Below are positions 12,933 to 18,262 of a stretch of 18,262 nt of DNA, piece after piece. The position numbers and the translations under genes are program-made. Source of the DNA: Actinomycetes bacterium (GTDB taxonomy: Bacteria > Actinomycetota > Actinomycetes > Actinomycetales > Microbacteriaceae); contig JAUHVN010000020.1 in the NCBI GenBank assembly GCA_030425055.1, forward strand, positions 1 to 18,262. Reading direction: 5' to 3'. The notes beneath the pieces are model-generated. The model made no database searches and was not told where the DNA came from. It saw only the letters and a program-made list of their open reading frames with translations. The number at the start of each line of letters is the position of its first letter. Position 1 is the first letter of the stretch.

Positions 12933-14540
12933 TCAGGATGCGGTGAGCACGGGAACTGGGGGAGCGGATGCCGGTTGAGGGGGCTTCCGCCATCCTCGTC
13001 GGGCGCCCGGCGGCGGGTCCCACGCCCAGCGGGCGGCGGACTTCGACCGCAGTTCGACGGGTGGCCCGTCGCCACGGCGGTCGAGCACGAACCGACCCGA
13101 GGCGTCGCGGTCGATCTTCCAGCCCCGGTGGTGGATCAGGAGGTGGTGGAAGCGACACAGCAGCACGCCGCGTGCGATATCTGTGCGGCCCTTGTGCGCC
13201 GACCATTCGTCGCAGTGATGCGCCTCGCAGTAGGACGCGGGCACGGTGCAGCCGGGGATGAGGCATCCGCCGTCGCGGGTCGCGAGGGCTATCCGCTGCT
13301 TCGGGGTGTACAGCCGTTGCTCGCGGCCCACGTCGAGCGGGTTGCCGTTGGGGTCGACGGTGAGCAGGCGCGTGCCGGATTCGCAGACGGCCCGGTCGAT
13401 GACCGATCCGGGCAGCGCGAGGCCGCGGTCTTCGGTGTGGCCGGTGGCGAACATCCGCCCGAACGCGTCGCGCCGCCCGGCAGGACCCATGCCGTGGGCG
13501 GGGTCGGTGACGACGACGAGCCGCACGCCGGGCTGCCGTGCGCCGAACACGTCTTCGGCGGATGCGAGCATGCCGGCGCGGATGACGCTCATCAGCAGGT
13601 CGTACGACAACTGCTCGTTCGACCGCGGATCCTCGACGAGCTGGTCGGCCTGAGCCTGCTCATCGGCGGACACGAATCGGGGTCCGCCGCGGCGCGGGCG
13701 CAGGGCAGCGTCTTCGAGCGCCGACACGGCCGCGAAGCCCTCGTCGTCGTAGATGATGTGCGAGTGGTGGTTGCCGTCGCGGTCGGTCCACTTGCGGTGC
13801 GAGCGCTTCTCGAACCGGGCGGCGAACCGCTCTTCGGCGCCGGTGGGGTCGATCTGGTCGCGCACGGTGCGCGCCCGCTTCGCGAGTTCCTCGACGGGCA
13901 GATCGGATGCCTCGATTATCAGCTGCTCCGCCGCGATCGACCACACCTCGACGACGTCCTCAGCGGGCCGGCCGTCGATGGCAGGCGGCTCGCCGAGCCC
14001 ACGCCGGATGGCTTCGTGCTGGTCGGACGAGATCTCGCCGCGCAGCATCGCGGCCCGCAGCGGCGCATGCCACACCATCGGCATCGCAGGTGCCGCCGGC
14101 GCCCCGGCATCCGACTCGCCGGCATCCGGGCCCTCGCCGCCCGGAACCGAAGCATCCAGCAGCCCACCGGAAACCGCGACACCCAAGCCGTCAGCGCCTT
14201 CATCGAGCAGCGACGACCCGACCGAGACGGCCCGCCGCGCCTCGGCGGCCGAACCTCCGGTGATCGACTGGATCAGCCCGACCGGAGACCGATGCCCCCG
14301 CACGGCCGCCATACCGCCGTGGCCGCGCTCGCGTGCGGACCGCGACGCGACCACACCCGCCGCGATCACCGACACCCGGTCGACGCAGCGCCGCAGATCG
14401 GCGGTGCAGCCCAGCAGCCGCTCGACGTCGGAATCGCTCAGCGCGGCGATCGCACCCGGCAGCGCATCAGCCTCGACATCGAGCCCATTCACCGCAGCGA
14501 GGGCCTCGAGCACCTCGTACGCATCTGCGATGAATGTCAT
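12933..14540 (-). CDS. DUF222 / HNH endonuclease domain protein
   Basis: A 535-residue member of the actinobacterial DUF222-HNH family (also called 13E12-repeat family), often multicopy; the biological role is not settled. The N-terminal helical DUF222 region covers most of the first ~390 residues, including GLIQSITGGSAAEARRAVSVG. The HNH zinc-finger core is near the C terminus: RDGGCLIPGCTVP (C426, C431), CEAHHCDEW (C438, H441, H442), and LLCRFHHLLIH (C462, H465, H466). Where relatives usually have TDxxNGVLLC, this protein has TDIARGVLLC, so the family asparagine seems replaced by R457. The C-terminal ~30 residues are Pro/Arg/Trp-rich. ATG 14540 has GGAAGAG about nine bases upstream; an in-frame GTG at 14567 is less likely. 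Confidence 0.9.
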   Translation of the reverse strand: MTFIADAYEVLEALAAVNGLDVEADALPGAIAALSDSDVERLLGCTADLRRCVDRVSVIAAGVVASRSARERGHGGMAAVRGHRSPVGLIQSITGGSAAEARRAVSVGSSLLDEGADGLGVAVSGGLLDASVPGGEGPDAGESDAGAPAAPAMPMVWHAPLRAAMLRGEISSDQHEAIRRGLGEPPAIDGRPAEDVVEVWSIAAEQLIIEASDLPVEELAKRARTVRDQIDPTGAEERFAARFEKRSHRKWTDRDGNHHSHIIYDDEGFAAVSALEDAALRPRRGGPRFVSADEQAQADQLVEDPRSNEQLSYDLLMSVIRAGMLASAEDVFGARQPGVRLVVVTDPAHGMGPAGRRDAFGRMFATGHTEDRGLALPGSVIDRAVCESGTRLLTVDPNGNPLDVGREQRLYTPKQRIALATRDGGCLIPGCTVPASYCEAHHCDEWSAHKGRTDIARGVLLCRFHHLLIHHRGWKIDRDASGRFVLDRRGDGPPVELRSKSAARWAWDPPPGARRGWRKPPQPASAPPVPVLTAS

Positions 14541-14567
14541 AGCTACACTCTTCCAGAAACGCACCAC

Positions 14568-14579
14568 ATTAGCACTAAT
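14568..14579. promoter_or_regulatory. AT-rich inverted repeat upstream of the HNH gene
   Basis: ATTAG-CA-CTAAT sits 28 nt upstream of the HNH start in an unusually AT-rich patch for this genome. On the minus strand TAATGT overlaps it and could serve as a -10 box. It may be an operator. No LexA-like box is visible. The rest of 14541-14649 shows nothing else. Confidence 0.35.
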
Positions 14580-14649
14580 ATTCGAGAATCTGTGGAGAAG
14601 TCGTCAAATCCCGGCCTGGGGAGGAAGCGATGACCCGGGACGCCCGTCG

Positions 14650-16110
14650 TCACTCCGCTTCGCGCAGCATCCGTTCGAAGCGCCCCAGGTACTCGTCGTA
14701 GAACGACGGCACCGGATGCCACTTGCCGGGCACCCGCGCCATCGCAACGGCCAGGCCCGCCCAGGCTTCTGGTGCCGGGTGCGCAGGTGACACCTCGCCC
14801 AGCATCGCCAGCTCGCACACGGCCTCGAGCGCGAGGTCGAGGTCGCCGGCGGGGGAGTTGACCCGCCGCAGCGACTGCCAGAAGTGGTCGAATGCGTCGT
14901 CGATGTCTCCGGCGGCGCTCGCGAAGCGCCCGGATGCCAGCGACGACAGTTGCAGCACCCATCCGGATGCCTCGGAGTATCCGCGGAACGCCCGATCCTG
15001 TGCCGAGTCGGCCGCAGCGAAGTCGCCCACGGCCAGGCACGCCCGCGCGAGCAGCACCTCGAGTCGCGTCTGGGCGAACGTGGTGTGCGACCAGAGCGGA
15101 CCGAACGCTTCCGGCTCGTCGAAGTCGGCGGGAGAGTTCGGCGCGTACGCGTCGAGCAGCATGTCGCTCACGAGCATCTGCGATCGGCGCGGATCGAGCG
15201 GCAGCCACAGCGCGTCGATGCGTGCACGGTGCTCGTCGGTGGCTTCGAGGCCGTGGTGCACGATGACGGCCTCGAGCGACTCGTGCAACTGGTCGATCTC
15301 GTCGTCCCAGTCGGCGCGTTCCCGAAGCACGTGGTCGGACCCGTCGATGTACGGCTGCCATTGCGTGGCCGAGCCGACGACGGATGCCGCATCCGCCGGC
15401 TTGGCAGACCCGGCGGCTGCCCGCATCCGCAGTTCTTCTTCGACCTCGGCGGTGAACCAGTCATCGATCCGCGCTCCGACGTTCGTAGCGACGACCAACG
15501 CGAGGTCGGCCCACTCGCCGCTGTCGGGCGCGCCCGTCACGAGCGAGCCGTCGATGTGGGCGAGCTCGATGATCGCCTGCAGCAGGTAGTCGGCGTCGGA
15601 GACTCCGTTGTCGGGGATCATCAGGCTCTGCGTGAAGCGGTCGTAGGCACCGACGTGATCGCCGATTAGCGCGGCGAGGCGACCGGCACCGAGGTCGCGA
15701 ACCTGCAGGTACCACCACGGCACCCCCTGCTGGATCACACCGTCGATGGCGACGAGTGCGTCTTCGTTGCGTCCGGCGTCGAGCAGCGCCCGCGCTCGCA
15801 GCCCCTCAAGGTCGAAGTACGGTGCCAGCTGCTCATCGATGGGGGAGTCGGTCGCCCCATCGGCGCGCGAGGCGATGAGGCGCCGCAGTCGCCGTTCGGT
15901 GCCGCGAAGATCGTCGCCGTTCCACACGCCTGCGAGCTGTTCTCGCCAGTCCTTGGCAAGGAACAGCTGCGGGTCTGCATCGCTTGCGCGCAAAGCGCTG
16001 AGCCACCCCCGTAGCCGCTCGAACTCATCCCGTCGATCGTGTGCGCCGCGCACGGTGAGGGATGCTTCGTCCACCCACCGCCGCGCACTGATCACGTCGC
16101 GTGCCCCCAC
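14650..16110 (-). CDS. Large alpha-helical (TPR-like) protein of unknown function
   Basis: A 486-residue protein I cannot name. It is Ala/Leu/Asp/Trp-rich and looks all-helical, with paired helices reminiscent of tetratricopeptide repeats, for example LEGLRARALLDAGRNEDALV, then RLAALIGDHVGAYDRFTQSL, and later ACLAVGDFAAADSAQDRAF and RFASAAGDIDDAFDHFWQSL. These match the alternating small/aromatic pattern of TPRs but no canonical TPR family call is certain. No signal peptide or membrane helix is seen, so a cytoplasmic scaffold or regulator is possible. I chose GTG 16110 because AGGGGA lies six bases upstream and because the -10-like box TATGCT overlaps the upstream ATG at 16182. It is monocistronic here, with no neighbour to suggest a job. 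Confidence 0.65.
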   Translation of the reverse strand: MGARDVISARRWVDEASLTVRGAHDRRDEFERLRGWLSALRASDADPQLFLAKDWREQLAGVWNGDDLRGTERRLRRLIASRADGATDSPIDEQLAPYFDLEGLRARALLDAGRNEDALVAIDGVIQQGVPWWYLQVRDLGAGRLAALIGDHVGAYDRFTQSLMIPDNGVSDADYLLQAIIELAHIDGSLVTGAPDSGEWADLALVVATNVGARIDDWFTAEVEEELRMRAAAGSAKPADAASVVGSATQWQPYIDGSDHVLRERADWDDEIDQLHESLEAVIVHHGLEATDEHRARIDALWLPLDPRRSQMLVSDMLLDAYAPNSPADFDEPEAFGPLWSHTTFAQTRLEVLLARACLAVGDFAAADSAQDRAFRGYSEASGWVLQLSSLASGRFASAAGDIDDAFDHFWQSLRRVNSPAGDLDLALEAVCELAMLGEVSPAHPAPEAWAGLAVAMARVPGKWHPVPSFYDEYLGRFERMLREAE

Positions 16111-16177
16111 GTGTGTTCCCCTGTCCTGCGAGGTGCCCCGGTGTCGCCGGCTCCCCATTCCCTCGCGAAGTGCGCTC

Positions 16178-16183
16178 AGCATA
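16178..16183 (-). promoter_or_regulatory. -10 box of the helical protein gene
   Basis: On the minus strand TATGCT would start RNA near 16170, about 60 nt before the chosen GTG at 16110. No clear -35. Confidence 0.35.
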
Positions 16184-16244
16184 TCCGCGGATGCGGACAG
16201 TGCCGCACCTGCTCACCCGTGGGACCCAACCGCCTGCCTCAAGG

Positions 16245-16338
16245 TCGCTGAGCGAGCGCAGCGAGACGAAGCGCAGCCACCCGCAACGCGCCCTCAACCC
16301 CAGACCCGCTACGGTATAGCTGTCGTTTCGTCTCGCTG
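16245..16338. repeat. Nested inverted repeats between divergent genes
   Basis: TCGCTG (16245-16250) pairs with CAGCGA (16259-16264) around AGCGAGCG. The extended arm CAGCGAGACGAA (16259-16270) is also a perfect 12-bp inverted repeat of TTCGTCTCGCTG (16327-16338), so two pairings compete for one arm. TATAGC (16315-16320), a possible -10 for the DUF2510 gene, lies in the 56-nt centre. Confidence 0.6.
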
Positions 16339-16346
16339 GGGGAGAT

Positions 16347-17261
16347 ATGGCCGACACCCCGCCGCCGTCTGCGCCGCCACCTGGGTGGTACGCCGAGTCT
16401 GCCCGCGCACAGCGACTTCGCTGGTGGAACGGATCCGAATGGACCAACCACTACCAGCTCGTCGTGCAGGCACGCACGCCCGCTCCGCCCGAGGAGCTCA
16501 GCACTCCGCTCGACGAAGACATCGAGGACGATGCCGACCTGCTCGCCGCGCCGCAGTCGGCCGCGCAGCCCGGTCCGCAGCCGGCGACCGAGCCGCCTCC
16601 GCTGACGCGCGCTGAGCGCGCCGCTCGCGAGCGCGCCGCATCGGTCGACACGCAGATGAATCCGATCGTGGCTGTGTCGACGGCGACGATGACGGATGCC
16701 GCTCCCGCAGAGGATGCACCGGATTCGGCCGAGCCGACGTCGACGGATGCCACCCCCGAGCCAGAGCCGGCGGTGATGGCCACGCCGATCACCGCGCGGG
16801 TCTTCCCTGACGGTGCTTCGCGCCCGGCCGAGCCTGTGGCGCAGCCTGCGCGGCGCGACCCGGCCTACCCCGACCAGATCACGACGCCGGATCGCCCCGT
16901 TCGTCCGCTCGTCTATGCACCGCAATCGAGCCGCTACACGGGCGACCAGCCGGTGATCGTCGACCCGTCAGCCGGAAACGGCCTGGCATCGACATCGGTC
17001 GCGCTGATCGCGGCGAGCGCGGTGTGCGGCGTCGTCGCCTACTTCATCCGCCCGTCGAGCGAGATGGTCGCCGATGTCGCGTGGACGCTCGCTGCGGCCT
17101 TCGTGGTCGCGGCGTTCATCCTCGCGGTCGCGGGCTTGGCGGTCGCGGTGCAGCGGCCGACGCGCAAGGGGTGGGCCGTGGTCGCGCTCGTCGTGTCGTC
17201 GCTGCTGCTGCTGGGGCTCATCGGGCTGCTCGCACTGCCCCTGTTCACCATCGCTCTCTGA
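16347..17261 (+). CDS. DUF2510 membrane protein
   Basis: A 304-residue protein. Residues ~11-35 form a DUF2510 domain (PPGWYAESARAQRLRWWNG then SEWTNH), a short Trp-rich module common in actinobacterial membrane proteins. A long Pro/Ala/Glu/Thr-rich, probably disordered, linker follows (36-205). Three hydrophobic helices end the protein (about 215-234, 244-269, 276-300), resembling a DUF4190-type membrane anchor. The function is unknown; it likely places a cytoplasmic or surface module at the membrane. ATG 16347 has GGGGGAG just upstream. It is 175 nt before the pilin gene, too far to call an operon, but it may be related to the pilus locus. Confidence 0.85.
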   Translation: MADTPPPSAPPPGWYAESARAQRLRWWNGSEWTNHYQLVVQARTPAPPEELSTPLDEDIEDDADLLAAPQSAAQPGPQPATEPPPLTRAERAARERAASVDTQMNPIVAVSTATMTDAAPAEDAPDSAEPTSTDATPEPEPAVMATPITARVFPDGASRPAEPVAQPARRDPAYPDQITTPDRPVRPLVYAPQSSRYTGDQPVIVDPSAGNGLASTSVALIAASAVCGVVAYFIRPSSEMVADVAWTLAAAFVVAAFILAVAGLAVAVQRPTRKGWAVVALVVSSLLLLGLIGLLALPLFTIAL

Positions 17262-17374
17262 TCCTTGGGCAAAACCTGAGGAAACCTTGGGGCGTTCTGG
17301 ATTGACAACTGGAACCTGTCGGGGCGACGCTCGTTCGGGATGGAAAGTCGCGTTCAGCGCGCGGCACCATCGCA

Positions 17375-17399
17375 CTTCGGCGGAACCTGGATGCCGAAG
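17375..17399 (+). promoter_or_regulatory. Hairpin in the pilin upstream region
   Basis: CTTCGGC (17375-17381) and GCCGAAG (17393-17399) form a 7-bp stem with an 11-nt loop, 37 nt before the pilin ATG. It may be a leader hairpin or the terminator of the DUF2510 gene. The rest of 17262-17436 holds the pilin Shine-Dalgarno (GGGGAGGG near 17420-17427) and no clear -10 box. Confidence 0.4.
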
Positions 17400-17436
17400 A
17401 CCCGAATGATCAATCAACCCTGGGGAGGGTACGCGC

Positions 17437-17841
17437 ATGCGTGCAACATTCAAGAACTACCTTGATGCCGAGAAGGCTCGCCGCGAGGAAGAGGGCAACG
17501 ACAAGGGCTTCTCGCTCATCGAGCTCATCATCGTCGTCGTGATCCTCGGCATCCTCGTCGCGGTCGCGATCCCGCTGTTCGCCAACATCCAGTACCAGGC
17601 GCAGCTCAACGCGCTGAAGGCGGCTGCTGCGAACGGTGCCACCGCTGCTGCGGCCGCGCTGGCCCAGAACCCGGCCGAGGACCCTGACGACGCGGCCGCG
17701 ACCGCAGGCGATGACGGAATCGAGGTTGTGCTCGATCCCGCGGCGCCGACCACGATCGATGGCATCTGCGCAACCGCGTCGCACGACGACTGGACGATCA
17801 ACGACGGCGATCTGCCGATTGAGTCGGGCCCAGGCTGCTAA
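17437..17841 (+). CDS. Type IV pilin-like major prepilin
   Basis: A 134-residue prepilin. A charged leader (1-24) ends NDKG, and prepilin peptidase would cut between G24 and F25. The mature protein then starts FSLIELIIVVVILGILVAVAIPLF, the conserved hydrophobic helix, with the invariant Glu at mature position 5 (E29). After the helix comes an Ala-rich stretch and a short C-terminal domain with two cysteines (C111 and C134, the last residue), fitting the usual disulphide loop of pilins. The leader is longer and more charged than in Gram-negative PilA, as common in Gram-positive and actinobacterial pilins. ATG 17437 has a strong Shine-Dalgarno. Pilus assembly genes are not in the window; a competence or secretion pseudopilin is an alternative. 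Confidence 0.9.
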   Translation: MRATFKNYLDAEKARREEEGNDKGFSLIELIIVVVILGILVAVAIPLFANIQYQAQLNALKAAAANGATAAAAALAQNPAEDPDDAAATAGDDGIEVVLDPAAPTTIDGICATASHDDWTINDGDLPIESGPGC

Positions 17842-17854
17842 CCCGCACTTGACA

Positions 17855-17892
17855 CCACTTGGGCCGGAGGAGCGATCCTCCGGCCCAAGTGG
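17855..17892 (+). terminator. 17-bp perfect hairpin after the pilin gene
   Basis: 17855-17871 is the exact reverse complement of 17876-17892, with a GCGA (GNRA-type) tetraloop. The stem starts CCACTTGGGCC. No T run follows. It lies 13 nt after the pilin stop and before the next prepilin-like gene, so it may be a partial terminator or an mRNA-stabilising element that keeps pilin expression above that of downstream genes. Confidence 0.75.
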
Positions 17893-17933
17893 CATGATGG
17901 CTACGGGACAACTGCCACTGGGGAGGTGGGCAG

Positions 17934-18262
17934 GTGCAACGACGCCGTTTCGGCGACGAGGGATTCAGCCTGGTCGAGATCATCATCGCGATGCTCATTC
18001 TTGGGATCATCGCGATCGCTCTGCTGCCTCCGCTGTGGCAGGGCATCCGCTTCGCGTCCGAGCAGGCGCACGTCGCGACGGCGACGCGGCAGCTCAACGC
18101 GCTGATCGAAGAGGCGCGCGAGGCGCAGTCTTGCACGGCGGTCAATGGTCTCGCGCCGTCGGCGTATGAAGATGGTGTCGAGGTTCCGATTGGGGACCCG
18201 CACGACTTCACCGTCGCGAACAGCGGTGGGGCCTGCACGCCCGCATCACTCATCACCATCCA
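17934..18262 (+). CDS. Prepilin-like (minor pilin / pseudopilin), N-terminal part
   Basis: The first ~109 residues of a second prepilin, cut by the right edge. The leader VQRRRFGDEG is followed by FSLVEIIIAMLILGIIAIALL, a class III-like prepilin signal with cleavage after G10 and Glu at mature position 5 (E15). The EIIIAML pattern resembles PilV/GspI-type minor pilins, which prime or cap assembly. The following helix (QLNALIEEAREAQ) and a Cys further on are pilin-like. GTG 17934 has GGGGAGG seven bases upstream. It is 92 nt after the major pilin gene, with a strong hairpin between. Confidence 0.88.
   Translation, partial: MQRRRFGDEGFSLVEIIIAMLILGIIAIALLPPLWQGIRFASEQAHVATATRQLNALIEEAREAQSCTAVNGLAPSAYEDGVEVPIGDPHDFTVANSGGACTPASLITI

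Larger units (their letters stand above)
1..18262. repeat. Dispersed GGATGCC/GGCATCC heptamer
   Basis: By hand I count about 32 GGATGCC and 23 GGCATCC on the plus strand, for example at 175, 2748, 5238, 7865, 7880, 14962 (GGATGCC) and 4640, 5259, 7895, 14107, 14122 (GGCATCC). Base composition alone at about 70% GC predicts only around four. Inside genes the motif is usually read as xxG-GAT-GCC (Asp-Ala) or xxG-GCA-TCC (Ala-Ser), using GAT and GCA codons that are otherwise uncommon here, so it appears imposed on top of codon choice. It is absent or nearly so from 8433-9340 and from the pilin gene. The function is unknown. Confidence 0.75.

Noticed and set aside
14541..14600. LexA/SOS box upstream of the HNH gene
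   Set aside because: The AT-rich inverted repeat does not match the actinobacterial CGAAC-N4-GTTCG pattern.
17268..17300. GGGCAAAACC resembling the start of a c-di-GMP-I riboswitch before a pilin gene
   Set aside because: The second conserved block (GACGCAAAGCC) and the tetraloop-receptor parts are not visible downstream.
17302..17307. TTGACA as a pilin -35 box; a second TTGACA at 17849-17854
   Set aside because: No TANNNT hexamer lies 16-18 nt downstream of either.
1..18262. tRNA, rRNA, CRISPR array or phage module
   Set aside because: None of the expected sequences or regular spacer arrays was seen on reading through.

Overview
The window is GC-rich (roughly 70% by eye) and gene-dense. 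It looks like chromosome of an actinobacterium in or near Microbacteriaceae, for example a Microbacterium. Reasons are the codon use, a DUF222/HNH nuclease, a DUF2510 membrane protein, several start codons sitting 6-7 nt behind a TANNNT hexamer (leaderless style), and extreme repetition of the heptamer GGATGCC/GGCATCC. The genus is inferred. I see no rRNA, tRNA, CRISPR array, transposase or phage gene.

Layout. (1) 1-3335, minus strand: a small glutamine-synthetase family enzyme, a GNAT acetyltransferase, a 90-residue unknown protein and the N-terminal part of an MFS transporter that runs off the left edge. (2) 3336-6380, plus strand, divergent from (1): a MarR-GNAT fusion protein, a hydroxyisobutyrate-dehydrogenase-like oxidoreductase (GTGA overlap) and an aldo/keto reductase. 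The shared promoter region carries a perfect 18-bp palindrome centred on a TATAGT -10 box, a likely autoregulatory site. (3) 6381-8472: an ABC-F ATPase of the ribosome-protection type. Its 336-nt leader contains a candidate 8-codon leader peptide and a hairpin touching the Shine-Dalgarno. Two copies of an imperfect palindromic repeat flank the gene, and the downstream copy encodes its last residues and stop codon. (4) 8473-9325, minus: a TIGR03987/HsmA-like membrane protein and a DUF1294 membrane protein, joined by a 14-bp-period repeat that forms a chain of tiny ATGA-overlapping ORFs. (5) 9402-12015: a family 2 glycosyltransferase with an acidic Trp-repeat tail (plus), a SRPBCC/DUF1905 pair (minus, GTGA overlap), and a divergent two-winged-helix MarR regulator (plus). 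(6) 12016-14540: a 247-nt convergent gap with a 13-bp hairpin, a DUF6176-like protein, a C-rich repeat patch, and a DUF222/HNH endonuclease whose HNH asparagine appears replaced. (7) 14650-16110, minus: a 486-residue alpha-helical protein I do not recognise. (8) 16347-18262, plus: a DUF2510 membrane protein, a major type IV pilin-like protein, a strong 17-bp hairpin, and the start of a second prepilin-like protein. These last two probably open a type IV pilus or pseudopilus locus continuing to the right.

No multi-gene defence or biosynthetic system is evident. The signals most worth follow-up are regulatory or at DNA level: the ABC-F leader and its flanking palindromes, the stop-start ladder, and the GGATGCC motif density. 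All counts and alignments were made by eye.
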